In this document: positions 8,278-17,189 of the stretch, one piece after another
How positions within the stretch are numbered: position 1 is the first letter of the stretch
Layout: the number at the start of each line of letters is the position of its first letter
Assembly (NCBI RefSeq): GCF_030123365.1
Contig: NZ_CP126107.1
Span: 3,740,001-3,804,000 of the forward strand
Direction of reading: 5' to 3'
DNA: 64,000 nt
Source: Neobacillus sp. SuZ13
GTDB lineage: Bacteria; Bacillota; Bacilli; Bacillales; Cytobacillaceae
Position numbers and translations under genes: made by a program
The notes under the pieces: model-generated
What the model was told of the DNA's origin: nothing
Database searches by the model: none
The model's input: the letters and a program-made list of their open reading frames with translations, nothing else

Positions 8278-9219
8278 ATGTTAACAAAAGTAAAGGTAAA
8301 TTGGAAAGAGGATGCGGTCAGTCATTACATGACCGAACTGATCGATTATGCAGGTTTATTCCCACCTGCAGCACTTCCTCTTAAAGACGCGATCTTAAAC
8401 TATCATTCTTACTTTCAAGAAGAGGATAGCTGGATGCTTGGAGCGTTTGTTATACCGGCTTCACGATTAGAAGAACTAGAACCCTTTAGAGATTTATTTA
8501 ATGAACAGATGCCCCTTCGACTCTCTATTATTCTTTCCAAATCTGATGAGTTTAGCACAGATTTGGATGCTATTCAGCTTTTTACGGAAACCTACCAAAC
8601 GGCAGGAATGATAGAGGCGATTGAAGTCTCGCCATCATTTCAATTGAGTTCTAGAATCTTCGAAAAGCTAGATCAATTAATATCGGGATATCGAATTTAT
8701 AGTGAAATCGCAGGAACGAATGAACAGTTGCAATCCTCATTAAATAAAATCAAGAGGCTAAATCAAGACTCTTCACGCCCGATAGGGATTAAATTTCGTA
8801 TGGGAGGAATTTCGGCAAATTTGTTTCCATCTGCGAAAAAAGCAGCGTACGTCATTCATGAATGTAAGAGACTAGGATTTTCACTTAAATTTACAGCTGG
8901 TCTCCACCACCCAATTCGTCAATACCGAAAAGAAGTAGAGACCATCATGCATGGATTCGTTAACGTTTTTACTGCATCGATTATGGCTTATTGCCTCTCC
9001 ATTACAGAAGAAACGATTGAAGCAATATTACTGGAAGATGACCCGAAAAATTTTATTTTTACTACAAATGAACTCAGCTGGCGGAATTTAACGGTCAGTT
9101 CTAAAGAGATTAACAAGGCACGTAATGTTTTTGCTCTTTCATACGGAAGCTGCAGTTTTGATGAACCAAGAGAAGAACTAGGAGAGCTTGTTTTATTTCA
9201 GAAGGAGGCAGTAAGATGA
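8278..9219 (+). CDS. uncharacterised protein of the homogentisate operon (313 aa)
   Basis: I cannot assign this to a characterised family. The 313-aa protein is soluble, with no signal peptide. Conserved-looking blocks are DYAGLFPPAALPL (residues 23-35), GIKFRMGGISANLFPS (170-185), KFTAGLHHPIR (204-214, with adjacent histidines) and HGFVNVFTA (225-233). Alternating strand-helix segments suggest an alpha/beta barrel-like fold. The ATG at 8278 follows AAAGGAGG; a longer in-frame start at 8224 has no RBS. It lies between hppD and fahA and overlaps fahA by four bases, so it is translationally coupled to the pathway. The operon lacks a maleylacetoacetate isomerase, making this gene a positional candidate for that step. 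That is inference only. Confidence 0.75.
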   Translation: MLTKVKVNWKEDAVSHYMTELIDYAGLFPPAALPLKDAILNYHSYFQEEDSWMLGAFVIPASRLEELEPFRDLFNEQMPLRLSIILSKSDEFSTDLDAIQLFTETYQTAGMIEAIEVSPSFQLSSRIFEKLDQLISGYRIYSEIAGTNEQLQSSLNKIKRLNQDSSRPIGIKFRMGGISANLFPSAKKAAYVIHECKRLGFSLKFTAGLHHPIRQYRKEVETIMHGFVNVFTASIMAYCLSITEETIEAILLEDDPKNFIFTTNELSWRNLTVSSKEINKARNVFALSYGSCSFDEPREELGELVLFQKEAVR

Positions 9220-10514
9220 AAAAATCTTTTATTGAAGCAAAACCGGAATCACATTTCCCTATTCAAAATTTACCGTATGGCATATTCCAAGTAAATAGTG
9301 AAAGTCCGCGTGTTGGAACGGCTATTGGGGAGTATGTTCTTGATTTATCCCTAATTGAACAAGCCGGCTTATTAGATGGGACGGGTGTGGAGGGGAAAAA
9401 TATTTTTTCAGCCCCTTCCCTCAATCCATTTATGGCACTTGGACGTTCAAGCTGGTCTGCCGTGAGGTCTAAACTTCAATATCTTTTAGATGAAAACACT
9501 CCAGTTTTACGTGATGATAAAAATCTTCGTGATCAAGCATTTCATCGAATCGAAAATGTAACCATGCTGCTTCCAGCGGAGATTGGCGATTATACTGATT
9601 TTTATGCTTCAAAGGAACATGCAACCAACGTGGGAACAATGTTTAGAAGTAAGGATAACGCTTTAATGCCAAATTGGACACACTTGCCCGTTGGCTATCA
9701 TGGTCGAGCTAGTTCGATTGTTCCAAGCGGTACACCGGTTCGACGCCCTTTAGGTCAAAGAAAACCAAAGGATTCAGAATATCCCGCATTCGGCCCATGT
9801 ACCCAGCTTGATTTTGAACTGGAAATAGGTTGGTTTATCGGCCCAGGCAACACTCTTGGTGAACCTATTCCTGTTCATCAGGCGGAAGACCATGTTTTTG
9901 GGCTCGTACTTGTGAATGATTGGAGTGCACGTGACATTCAAGCTTGGGAGTATCAGCCTCTGGGCCCCTTCCTTGCGAAAAATTTTGCCACTTCCATCTC
10001 GCCTTGGGTTGTACCGTTAGAAGCACTCGAACCTTTTCGCACGGCTGGACCCAAGCAAGACCCAGAGCCCTTTCCTTACCTGCAGCAAGGAAAAAATGGA
10101 TCATTTAATATTAATCTAGAAGTTTATTTAACACCTGAAAATACAAATGAAGAAACTAGAATTACAAAAACCAATTTCAACTATATGTATTGGTCTATTG
10201 CCCAACAGGTTGCCCATCATACCATAACAGGATGTAACATCCGCCCTGGAGACATGCAGGCATCTGGAACGATCAGTGGTCCTAATCGAGAAGAACGCGG
10301 CAGTCTGCTTGAACTCTCCTGGTGTGGTTCACAACCGGTCCAATTAAACGGCGGCGGTGAGCGCAGCTGGATCGAAGACGGTGATACCTTGACCATTAGC
10401 GGCTGGTGCCAAGGAGATGGATATCGCATTGGTTTTGGTAAAGTAACCGGTCAGGTACTACCTGCACATTCTGAATCCAAAGTATTAGGCGATCAAGCTG
10501 CCGTAAAAATCTAA
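9216..10514 (+). CDS. fahA: fumarylacetoacetase
   Basis: A 432-aa enzyme of the eukaryote-like FAH type that hydrolyses fumarylacetoacetate to fumarate and acetoacetate, the last step of tyrosine breakdown. Visible features are the N-terminal FAH_N-like region (LPYGIFQVN, GEYVLDLS), FYASKEHATNVGTMFR with its catalytic His and metal ligands, HLPVGYHGRASSIV, LDFELEIGWFIG, VLVNDWSARDIQAWEYQPLGPF, and GTISGPN near the C-terminus. Length fits the family (about 420). Its ATG overlaps the TGA of the preceding gene, and GAAGGAGG precedes it. hmgA follows after 31 bp. Confidence 0.96.
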   Translation: MKKSFIEAKPESHFPIQNLPYGIFQVNSESPRVGTAIGEYVLDLSLIEQAGLLDGTGVEGKNIFSAPSLNPFMALGRSSWSAVRSKLQYLLDENTPVLRDDKNLRDQAFHRIENVTMLLPAEIGDYTDFYASKEHATNVGTMFRSKDNALMPNWTHLPVGYHGRASSIVPSGTPVRRPLGQRKPKDSEYPAFGPCTQLDFELEIGWFIGPGNTLGEPIPVHQAEDHVFGLVLVNDWSARDIQAWEYQPLGPFLAKNFATSISPWVVPLEALEPFRTAGPKQDPEPFPYLQQGKNGSFNINLEVYLTPENTNEETRITKTNFNYMYWSIAQQVAHHTITGCNIRPGDMQASGTISGPNREERGSLLELSWCGSQPVQLNGGGERSWIEDGDTLTISGWCQGDGYRIGFGKVTGQVLPAHSESKVLGDQAAVKI

Positions 10515-10545
10515 ATATATAATTTTATAAAAAGGAGTTTAGAAT

Positions 10546-11703
10546 ATGGCATACTATGTAAAAATGGGCCGCATCCCCCATAAACGGCATACTCAATTTC
10601 GTCAAGAAGACGGAAGTCTCTATTATGAGCAATTAATGGGTACGAAAGGTTTCTCTAGCATCCAATCACTTATCTATCATATTAATCAGCCGACACAAGT
10701 TAAAAAAGCGGAAAAAATTTGTGATGTTCGTTATGAATTTGAGGAAAGAGGAGCCCTTAAACATCGTCATTTTCGTACTTGGAATACCGAAGTTGGCGGT
10801 GATTTTCTATCCGCTCGCAAAATTTTCATGGCAAACGATGATCTAGCGTTTGGCGTGGCACGCCCTAATCGCCAGATGGACTATTTTTACCGGAACGGCG
10901 AAGGCGATGAAATGTTATTTGTTCATGAAGGAACCGGTAAAGTTGAAAGTATTTTTGGGGAGTTAAGTTTTGGGCCCGGCGATTATCTGGTGATTCCTAT
11001 TGGGACGACCTACCGTGTTGTTTTGGAATCAGAAGAAGCACGCTTTTTAGTTGTCGAATCCAATTCATCCATTGTAACTCCTAAGCGTTATCGAAATGAA
11101 TTCGGTCAGCTTCTCGAACATTCTCCCTTCTGTGAGCGTGATATCCGGACACCGGAAAGATTAGAGCCTAAAAATGAAAAAGGTGAATTTGAAATTCGAG
11201 TCCGTGCACAAGGGATGATCACTTCCTATACATATGAATTCCATCCGCTTGATGCAGTTGGCTGGGATGGATATTTATACCCTTATGCATTCAGTATTCA
11301 TGATTTTGAACCAATTACAGGCCGTGTTCATCAGCCGCCACCCGTCCACCAAACCTTTGAAGGGCATAATTTTGTCATCTGTTCATTTGTGCCCCGCTTA
11401 TATGACTACCATCCCGAGGCCATTCCTGCTCCTTATGTACACAGCAATGTGGACAGTGATGAAGTACTCTATTATGTGGATGGGGACTTTATGAGCCGTC
11501 GCGGTGTGGAGGAAGGTTCCATTACCCTTCATCCTTGCGGACTGCCACATGGACCACACCCAGGCAAAATCGAAGAAAGTATCGGTAAAAAAGAGACACG
11601 CGAACTTGCAGTCATGATTGATACTTTCCGTCCACTCTATATTGTAAAGGATGCTCACCCTCTGGAAGTGGAGGATTATATGAGCAGCTGGCTGCCTAAA
11701 TAA
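10546..11703 (+). CDS. hmgA: homogentisate 1,2-dioxygenase
   Basis: A 385-aa cupin-fold Fe(II) dioxygenase that opens the homogentisate ring to maleylacetoacetate. It begins MAYYVKMGRIPHKRHTQFR, and contains RPNRQMDYFYRNGEGDEMLFVHEG (start of cupin 1), GWDGYLYPYAFSIHDFEP, and the iron-binding C-terminal section GRVHQPPPVHQTFEGHNFVIC followed by PYVHSNVDSDEVLYY and LPHGPHPG. It is shorter than the about 430-aa proteobacterial and human enzymes. The RBS is AAAGGAG. Last gene of the hppD-fahA-hmgA operon; a hairpin lies about 70 bp after the stop. Confidence 0.93.
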   Translation: MAYYVKMGRIPHKRHTQFRQEDGSLYYEQLMGTKGFSSIQSLIYHINQPTQVKKAEKICDVRYEFEERGALKHRHFRTWNTEVGGDFLSARKIFMANDDLAFGVARPNRQMDYFYRNGEGDEMLFVHEGTGKVESIFGELSFGPGDYLVIPIGTTYRVVLESEEARFLVVESNSSIVTPKRYRNEFGQLLEHSPFCERDIRTPERLEPKNEKGEFEIRVRAQGMITSYTYEFHPLDAVGWDGYLYPYAFSIHDFEPITGRVHQPPPVHQTFEGHNFVICSFVPRLYDYHPEAIPAPYVHSNVDSDEVLYYVDGDFMSRRGVEEGSITLHPCGLPHGPHPGKIEESIGKKETRELAVMIDTFRPLYIVKDAHPLEVEDYMSSWLPK

Positions 11704-11772
11704 TCTCATCAGATAAATTGGCATGAATGGTTTTCTTTTCTATGAATCTTAATTAGTTCTTATCCTTTCCCT

Positions 11773-11794
11773 GGCGCAAGCTCCCCCTTGCGCC
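11773..11794. terminator. hairpin after hmgA
   Basis: GGCGCAAG and CTTGCGCC form a perfect 8-bp stem with a six-base loop. There is no clear T tract on either side, so it is a weak terminator or an RNA-stabilising stem. Confidence 0.5.
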
Positions 11795-11947
11795 ATTAAA
11801 GTGCACACTTAAGTACCATTGATTAATAGATATTGATGTAAGAAGAGTAAAGAAAAGGCGGAAGAAAAATTTACCATTATAGCTAAAAAGGTATTATAAT
11901 ATAAATGATAAGAACAAAATTTTTTTCATATCAAAGGAGGTTTACAT

Positions 11948-12916
11948 ATGTCAAATAATGTACAACCAGGGGAATTTTATGTTGGAACTGTAAGCGAAAA
12001 CTGGACCGAGGATGCCCTTTTTTACGAGTATAGTACGGCTGCTGATCCAATTGGCAGTGGGATTATTAGTCCGATACCTCCTAAAGAATTTGCACCTGAA
12101 CTATATAATTCGGGGAAAACTCGGATTATATCACTGGACTTATCAAATGAGCTGAAAACCAAATATCCAGCAACGAGCCCATCCCTGCTTGCTCATTTTA
12201 TCCGAATTAATGCAGGAGATTCAATTCCTACGCAACCAAATGCAACCAGCGAACTATACTATATTATTTCTGGGGTCGGGACAACTGAGGTCAATGGTCA
12301 AACAATCAGTTGGAAAAAAGGTGACTTTTTAACACTTCCAGCCGGATCAAGTAGTCGTCATTTTGCGTCTGAGGATTCCACCATTTATTATATTTTGGAC
12401 ACTCCACTCCTTGATTACTTGGGAGCTAAAGCGACAGAAGCACGTTTTAAGCCGACACTTTATACTGCGGAACAGGCGAAGGCAAAATTAGATGAGGTTG
12501 CTAATGCACCCGATGCACATTTAAAAAATCGTATCTCCATTCTATTAAATAATCAAAATTTCGAGCAAACTTTAACCATTACACATGTTTTATGGGCTAT
12601 GTTCGGTATTGTTCCTGTAGGCTCAAACCAAGCGCCTCACAGTCATAAATCAGTTGCCCTTGACTTTGTTGCTTATGCTGCACCTGGGACCTATACATTA
12701 GTCGGGGATAAAGTAGACCCTATTACAAAACAAATCATTGATCCCATTCGGGTTGACTGGGTAACAGGAAAAGCCTTCGTTACCCCGCCAGGGCTGTGGC
12801 ACTCTCATCATAATGAATCAGGGGAACCAGCATTCATCATCCCCATCCAAGATGCCGGTCTGCAAACCTACCTTCGTACATTGGATATTCAATTTACCCA
12901 TTACGATGAGGAATAG
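11948..12916 (+). CDS. bicupin protein, gentisate-dioxygenase-like
   Basis: A 322-aa two-cupin protein. The N-terminal cupin (about residues 85-140) has the right strand pattern (SELYYIISGVGTTEVNGQ, WKKGDFLTLPAG) but the usual His-x-His ligands are replaced by PNA, so it probably binds no metal. The C-terminal cupin keeps PHSHKSVALDFV and GLWHSHHNESG, giving plausible His ligands. This layout suggests a ring-cleaving or related Fe(II) dioxygenase, or a cupin regulator or isomerase; substrate unknown. AAAGGAGG precedes the ATG. It has its own upstream region of about 240 bp after hmgA and is followed 29 bp later by a DUF1450-like gene. Confidence 0.7.
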   Translation: MSNNVQPGEFYVGTVSENWTEDALFYEYSTAADPIGSGIISPIPPKEFAPELYNSGKTRIISLDLSNELKTKYPATSPSLLAHFIRINAGDSIPTQPNATSELYYIISGVGTTEVNGQTISWKKGDFLTLPAGSSSRHFASEDSTIYYILDTPLLDYLGAKATEARFKPTLYTAEQAKAKLDEVANAPDAHLKNRISILLNNQNFEQTLTITHVLWAMFGIVPVGSNQAPHSHKSVALDFVAYAAPGTYTLVGDKVDPITKQIIDPIRVDWVTGKAFVTPPGLWHSHHNESGEPAFIIPIQDAGLQTYLRTLDIQFTHYDEE

Positions 12917-12944
12917 AATTATTCAATAAAAGAGGAAAAACAGA

Positions 12945-13178
12945 ATGAGAGTGGCTAAGTTTTGTGAGCGTAACATTAAAGTAACCGATGCGGACAAGGT
13001 CATTGACCTTCTTCGACTGCATTATCAAAATGATGTAGATGTTAGTATTGTAGACTGTTTTAGAAGGTGTTTAGAATGCAGGGTAAGACCGTTCTGCCGT
13101 ATTCAATTAACAACCATCGAGGCTGATGATGCTGAAAGCTTGATAAATAAGATTCTTCAAACGGTTAAACCTACTTAA
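12945..13178 (+). CDS. DUF1450-like small cysteine-rich protein
   Basis: A 77-aa protein with the DUF1450 arrangement: KFCERNI at the N-terminus, then IVDCFRRCLECRVRPFC, and the terminal helix DDAESLINKIL. Six cysteines in all. It is probably cotranscribed with the bicupin 29 bp upstream, and a terminator follows. Function unknown; metal or redox binding through the cysteine cluster is plausible. Confidence 0.65.
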   Translation: MRVAKFCERNIKVTDADKVIDLLRLHYQNDVDVSIVDCFRRCLECRVRPFCRIQLTTIEADDAESLINKILQTVKPT

Positions 13179-13194
13179 TAAAGCCTAAAATCAC

Positions 13195-13227
13195 ACCCAA
13201 GTGAGGATTAAATCACTTGGGTCTTTT
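13195..13227 (+). terminator. terminator after the bicupin unit
   Basis: ACCCAAGTGA and TCACTTGGGT form a 10-bp stem with an eight-base loop, followed by CTTTTC. Confidence 0.8.
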
Positions 13228-13401
13228 CACGTTGGAAAGTTCAGTAGTTTTGAATAAAAATGAAGATTGTAATAGTGAGGAAAAATGATGGATTTTATTT
13301 TATTGTAGTAACATGGAATATACGAATAAGAGCTTCATAATAGAATAGAATTAGGCTTTCAATTATACTCATGATAAGGATGTGAGAAAGAAGGACTATA
13401 T

Positions 13402-13839
13402 ATGCTATTTTATATGTTTGCAATTCTTGTGATTGTGATGGACCAGCTTTCTAAATATCTAATTCGGGCCTACATTGACATTAACCAGACATTTACATTA
13501 AGGGGAATTCCACTTACACATATCGAAAATAGCGGGATGGCAAGAGGTTTATTTCAAGGCTATGCACGGCTCTTTGGTGTTGCGGCTGTGCTGTTCGTGA
13601 TAGGTGTTTATTATTTTCGCAGAACCGGAGATATGAAGGGTGCTCTCATTGATAGTAGTTTAGGATTCCTAGTCGGAGGAGCAATTGGAAATGGTATTGA
13701 TCGACTTTTATTTGGGCAGGTGACGGATTTTATCATTCGTTCTGGTGGAATCCTTAACTTGGCCGATCATGCTATTGAGATTGGGGTGATCCTGCTTCTT
13801 ATATATGGAGTCGTTAGCTGGTTGAAAAATAAACACTAG
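13402..13839 (+). CDS. lspA: signal peptidase II (LspA) paralogue
   Basis: A 145-aa membrane protein with four hydrophobic segments and the LspA motifs: MDQLSKYLI in the first segment, IENSGMARGLFQG (canonical N-x-G-A-A-F-G, here with Met and Arg replacing the second Ala and the Phe), GAIGNGIDRLLFG, VTDFIIR with one catalytic Asp, and LNLADHAIEIG with the other. LspA cleaves prolipoproteins at the lipid-modified Cys. The gene stands alone and not beside rluD/pyr genes as the housekeeping lspA of Bacillus does, so it is probably an accessory copy. RBS AGAAGGA. The hairpin after it begins at the stop codon. Confidence 0.85.
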   Translation: MLFYMFAILVIVMDQLSKYLIRAYIDINQTFTLRGIPLTHIENSGMARGLFQGYARLFGVAAVLFVIGVYYFRRTGDMKGALIDSSLGFLVGGAIGNGIDRLLFGQVTDFIIRSGGILNLADHAIEIGVILLLIYGVVSWLKNKH

Positions 13840-13871
13840 AGAGGACCAAAAGATAACTTGGTCCCCTCTCT
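13838..13871 (+). terminator. terminator after lspA
   Basis: AGAGAGGACCAA pairs with TTGGTCCCCTCTCT with one bulged base; the loop is about eight bases. It may also serve the minus-strand fdhD. Confidence 0.75.
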
Positions 13872-13933
13872 ATAATCAATAAAAGCTAATCCTTAAAAGC
13901 ATTTTCTATTTTTTTTTGAATTATTCAGATTCC

Positions 13934-14755
13934 CTATAAAACGGATGATGAGGAGTGATTATATTCTATTCCTTGAATCCGCTCATGATGGGTATAAACA
14001 TTAAATCCGTTAGCTCGGATAAAGCCAACTGCCGTAATTCCAAGTTCCTCTGCTAAATTTATTGCAAGATTGGTAGGGGCAGATTTTGAAAGAATAATCC
14101 CTACTCCAATTTTGGCTGCTTTTAGTAACACCTCGGATGAAATTCGGCCACTGAAAGCTATGATTTTATCTTTTAGAGGTATACGGTTTATCAAGCAATA
14201 GCCAAATAGTTTATCCAGGGCATTGTGTCGACCAATATCCGTTCGTGCTGCCACAATTCCTTCCTTCGTACATAGGGCTGCATTATGAACCCCGCCGGTT
14301 TGTTGAAAATGTGAAGAGTTTTCTTGCATTTGCTTCATTAACTCACGGCATTGTTCTGGTGTAACCGTTAATTTTGTCATAACGGTTTTAGCTGTCTTAA
14401 CATCATTATGAAAGTAAAATTGCCGCCCTTTTCCACAACAAGAACCAATAAATCTTTTAGAATGGAAATCTTTTTGGATTGAATGTTTATTAACTAAATC
14501 GACATAAGCAAAACCCTTTTCTTCATCGATGTGGATCGATTGAATATCTTGGTAGACTCGAATCACACCTTCTGAAGCTAGGAAGCCAACCACCAATTCT
14601 TTCAGTTCAGAAGGGCTACATACCATGGTCGCAAACTCCGTTCCATCTAATATAATCGTTAGGGCAGATTCGACGGCAATGTCATCCTCTTCCTCTATGA
14701 AGTTTTGTCCATTGTACTTGACAATATTTTGAGAAGTAGTGATTTCCTTAAACAA
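13934..14755 (-). CDS. fdhD: formate dehydrogenase accessory sulfurtransferase FdhD
   Basis: A 273-aa FdhD protein, which passes sulfur from a cysteine desulfurase to the molybdenum cofactor of formate-dehydrogenase-type enzymes. Features are VESALTIILDG, PSELKELVVGFLASEGVI, the cysteine loop GSCCGKGR near residue 107, TGGVHNAAL, and ARTDIGRHNALDKLFGY followed by FSGRISSEVLLKAAKIG. The TTG start at 14755 has AAAGGGG 8 nt upstream. It lies 33 bp after the molybdoenzyme gene on the same strand, so the pair is almost certainly one transcript. Confidence 0.95.
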   Translation of the reverse strand: MFKEITTSQNIVKYNGQNFIEEEDDIAVESALTIILDGTEFATMVCSPSELKELVVGFLASEGVIRVYQDIQSIHIDEEKGFAYVDLVNKHSIQKDFHSKRFIGSCCGKGRQFYFHNDVKTAKTVMTKLTVTPEQCRELMKQMQENSSHFQQTGGVHNAALCTKEGIVAARTDIGRHNALDKLFGYCLINRIPLKDKIIAFSGRISSEVLLKAAKIGVGIILSKSAPTNLAINLAEELGITAVGFIRANGFNVYTHHERIQGIEYNHSSSSVL

Positions 14756-14788
14756 ATTCGGTGCCCCTTTCCATCGATATTTTTGTCC

Positions 14789-17146
14789 TTAACCCACTTC
14801 TGTTTCAAGATCAGCAATCGGCTTTTCTAGGTATTGGGTATCTTTCCGTGCGTTATATCGTTCGGCTTTTTCCACATTTACGGTGATGTTATAATCGGGA
14901 ATACCGGCAAATTTCTCATAACGACCGCGTGGCAGCAAGTAGTTTCCTTCTGGGAAGTGAACTTCTAAATTTCCTTGTGCAATATCAACAAACTTAGCCG
15001 TACCTTGGAAGACGCCAAAGCCATTATAAACAACAATTCCTTCGCCTTCAGCAATGCTTAATTTTTGTCCATCCACAGGACTCATTAAGACATCATAACG
15101 ACCGGCACCATTTAACGGATCCACTTCTTTATATACCATCGAGTTAAACTGCTTGCCACGGCGAGAGGTAATAATAAATTGTTCAGGCTTTTTATTTAAA
15201 TCCGGAATATCAACCGGAATTAAGGTACCTCTGCCATCCGGAGTTGGACAAATTCCATCTTCACATAACCAAGCGCCACCCCACTGGAACACGTCTCCTT
15301 GCTTTTTCAAATGCTGAATTCCGTGGTAATCAGGGTTTGCTTTGGCAATTTCCTCACGAATGGCCTGACCGTCTGCAAAATCAACCAATTGGGCTGTTTC
15401 TGGTTTCACACGTTTAGCAAGTTCTATATATATCTTCCATTCTGCACGTGCCTCTTCAATCATGTTTTTGTTCCCAGTGATTTCAGGAGAGAAGTAAACC
15501 ATCCGTTCTGTTGATGTACTCGTGCCGCCTCCTTCTTGCTCATAACGCGTTTTCGCTGGTAACACGATGACAGCTTCTTTCGCATCAACTAATGTCGATG
15601 TGTTTAAAATAATATCTTGATGGACCCGAATCTCCAGTTTGGATAAGGCCTGTTCAATAAAATCAGGGTCTGGCATCGTTTCTAAGAAATTACCACCAGA
15701 TAGATAATATAATTTCACTTTCCGCTCATGATCTTCTGGAAGTACAATGTTTTCTAGTGTGACACCCACGATATCACCTTGCCAGTTTGGCAGGTCAAAT
15801 CCCCAAAGCTTTTCCATTCTCTCTACATTTTTTTCATCCCAGCCTCCGCCAGGTAAAACAAACGGGTCTGCCCCCATTTCTCCGCTGCCTTGCACACTTG
15901 AGTGTCCTCGGAACGGCATAAGACCCGCGTGCTTTCGCCCTAAGTGTCCACGCAGGAGTGCAAGGTTTGCGACTTGAGAGATATTGTCTGTTGCAAAAGA
16001 GTGCATCGTCAGCCCTAGTGCCCACGCATATACCGCATTTTTGCTGTTGGCTAGAAGTTCAGCTAATTCTATGATTCTTACTTTTGAAACGCCTGAAGAT
16101 TCGATGATATCTTCCCAAGATTGGTCTTGGACTTTTTCCTTCAATTCTTCGTAACCGTTTACATGTCCCTCTACGAACTCATGGTTAATCGCTGAACCAT
16201 ATGCTTTTTCCTCCATATCAAACCAATGCTTCATGATTCCATGCATAAAAGCAATATCCCCACCGATATTGACTTGATAGAAGTCATCGGCAATTTTTGT
16301 TCCGAATAAAGCAGACTCAGGGTTTGAAGGAATCCAATACTGATCCATGGCTGGTTCGCGGTATGGGTTAACCACAATGATTTTGGTTCCTTTTTTCTTG
16401 GCTTCAAGCATATATTTTGAAGATACAGGTGATGAGTTCGAAGCGACACTTCCCCAAAACAATAAGACATCTGTTCCAATCCAATCTAGATAATTGGATG
16501 TAGAAGCTCCCACACCAATGGAACGTTTTAAAGCTGTTTTACTGGGAGCGTGACAAATACGGGAAGCGTTATCAATATGATTCGTCCCAAGAAAACGCGC
16601 GACTTTCGCTGCAACATAATAGCTTTCGTTTGTAATTCCTCGAGCGGTTAAATAAAATGCATATTGTTTTGGATCCAACTTCTTCATTTTTTCTGCAATG
16701 AGATCCATTGCGTCATCCCAAGTAATCCGTGAAAATTTACGTTCCCCTTTGCGTCGAATCATTGGATAAGGGATCCGACCCAGCTTACGAAGTTCAGTGC
16801 TATCATATTTCCTTAGCTCATCAATGTCTGCATGCAGAATTTCAGGTTGAATCGCAGGCATTGTATTAAGCCGAAGCACATTCAAACGTGTGGTGCAAAC
16901 GTGTGGTCCATCCAATGTTTGGTCATATAACCCTGACACACCAAGGGCACAACCGTCACAAACTCCTTTCGTAATAATCCGTGTAGCATAGCCGATATTA
17001 TCTTTATTATCCCAAGCGATTTTCATCGTATCGCGGATATGCTGCGGTTTAATCTTCCCTAGTCCAAAAGGAATTGGACTTACCCAGTATTTAGGAGCAG
17101 GTAACTTTGCCTTTTTTTGTGGTCCTGGATGTTGCGTTTTCCCCAT
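14789..17146 (-). CDS. FdhF/YdeP family molybdopterin oxidoreductase
   Basis: A 785-aa molybdopterin oxidoreductase of the YdeP type, distant from true formate dehydrogenases. It carries KGVCDGCALG and HVCTTRL (cysteine-rich N-terminus, likely iron-sulfur), RRKGERKFSRITWDDA, the cofactor region RICHAPSKTALKRSIG, WGSVASNSSPVSSKYM, and a C-terminal dinucleotide-binding domain (FIITSRRGKQFNSMV). No selenocysteine codon is seen; RICHA lies where the Sec/Cys ligand region is expected. The ATG at 17146 is chosen because AAGGAGG lies 8 nt upstream; the ATG at 17167 precedes that RBS. A leader with terminator lies just upstream, and fdhD follows. The electron acceptor and true substrate are unknown; in E. 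coli the family is linked to acid resistance. Confidence 0.9.
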   Translation of the reverse strand: MGKTQHPGPQKKAKLPAPKYWVSPIPFGLGKIKPQHIRDTMKIAWDNKDNIGYATRIITKGVCDGCALGVSGLYDQTLDGPHVCTTRLNVLRLNTMPAIQPEILHADIDELRKYDSTELRKLGRIPYPMIRRKGERKFSRITWDDAMDLIAEKMKKLDPKQYAFYLTARGITNESYYVAAKVARFLGTNHIDNASRICHAPSKTALKRSIGVGASTSNYLDWIGTDVLLFWGSVASNSSPVSSKYMLEAKKKGTKIIVVNPYREPAMDQYWIPSNPESALFGTKIADDFYQVNIGGDIAFMHGIMKHWFDMEEKAYGSAINHEFVEGHVNGYEELKEKVQDQSWEDIIESSGVSKVRIIELAELLANSKNAVYAWALGLTMHSFATDNISQVANLALLRGHLGRKHAGLMPFRGHSSVQGSGEMGADPFVLPGGGWDEKNVERMEKLWGFDLPNWQGDIVGVTLENIVLPEDHERKVKLYYLSGGNFLETMPDPDFIEQALSKLEIRVHQDIILNTSTLVDAKEAVIVLPAKTRYEQEGGGTSTSTERMVYFSPEITGNKNMIEEARAEWKIYIELAKRVKPETAQLVDFADGQAIREEIAKANPDYHGIQHLKKQGDVFQWGGAWLCEDGICPTPDGRGTLIPVDIPDLNKKPEQFIITSRRGKQFNSMVYKEVDPLNGAGRYDVLMSPVDGQKLSIAEGEGIVVYNGFGVFQGTAKFVDIAQGNLEVHFPEGNYLLPRGRYEKFAGIPDYNITVNVEKAERYNARKDTQYLEKPIADLETEVG

Positions 17147-17189
17147 TTTCATTTCCTCCTTAATCATGTCAATTGCTATTTTTCCAATA

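Noticed and set aside
9865..10104. 79-codon antisense frame inside fahA
   Set aside because: The plus-strand frame is clearly fumarylacetoacetase with catalytic motifs; the antisense frame is a shadow.
12945..13178. ferredoxin identity for the Cys-rich 77-aa protein
   Set aside because: Cysteine spacing does not fit CxxCxxC...C ferredoxin motifs; the overall pattern fits DUF1450 better.
13260..13340. 26-codon frame before lspA
   Set aside because: No RBS and no conserved feature; likely random.
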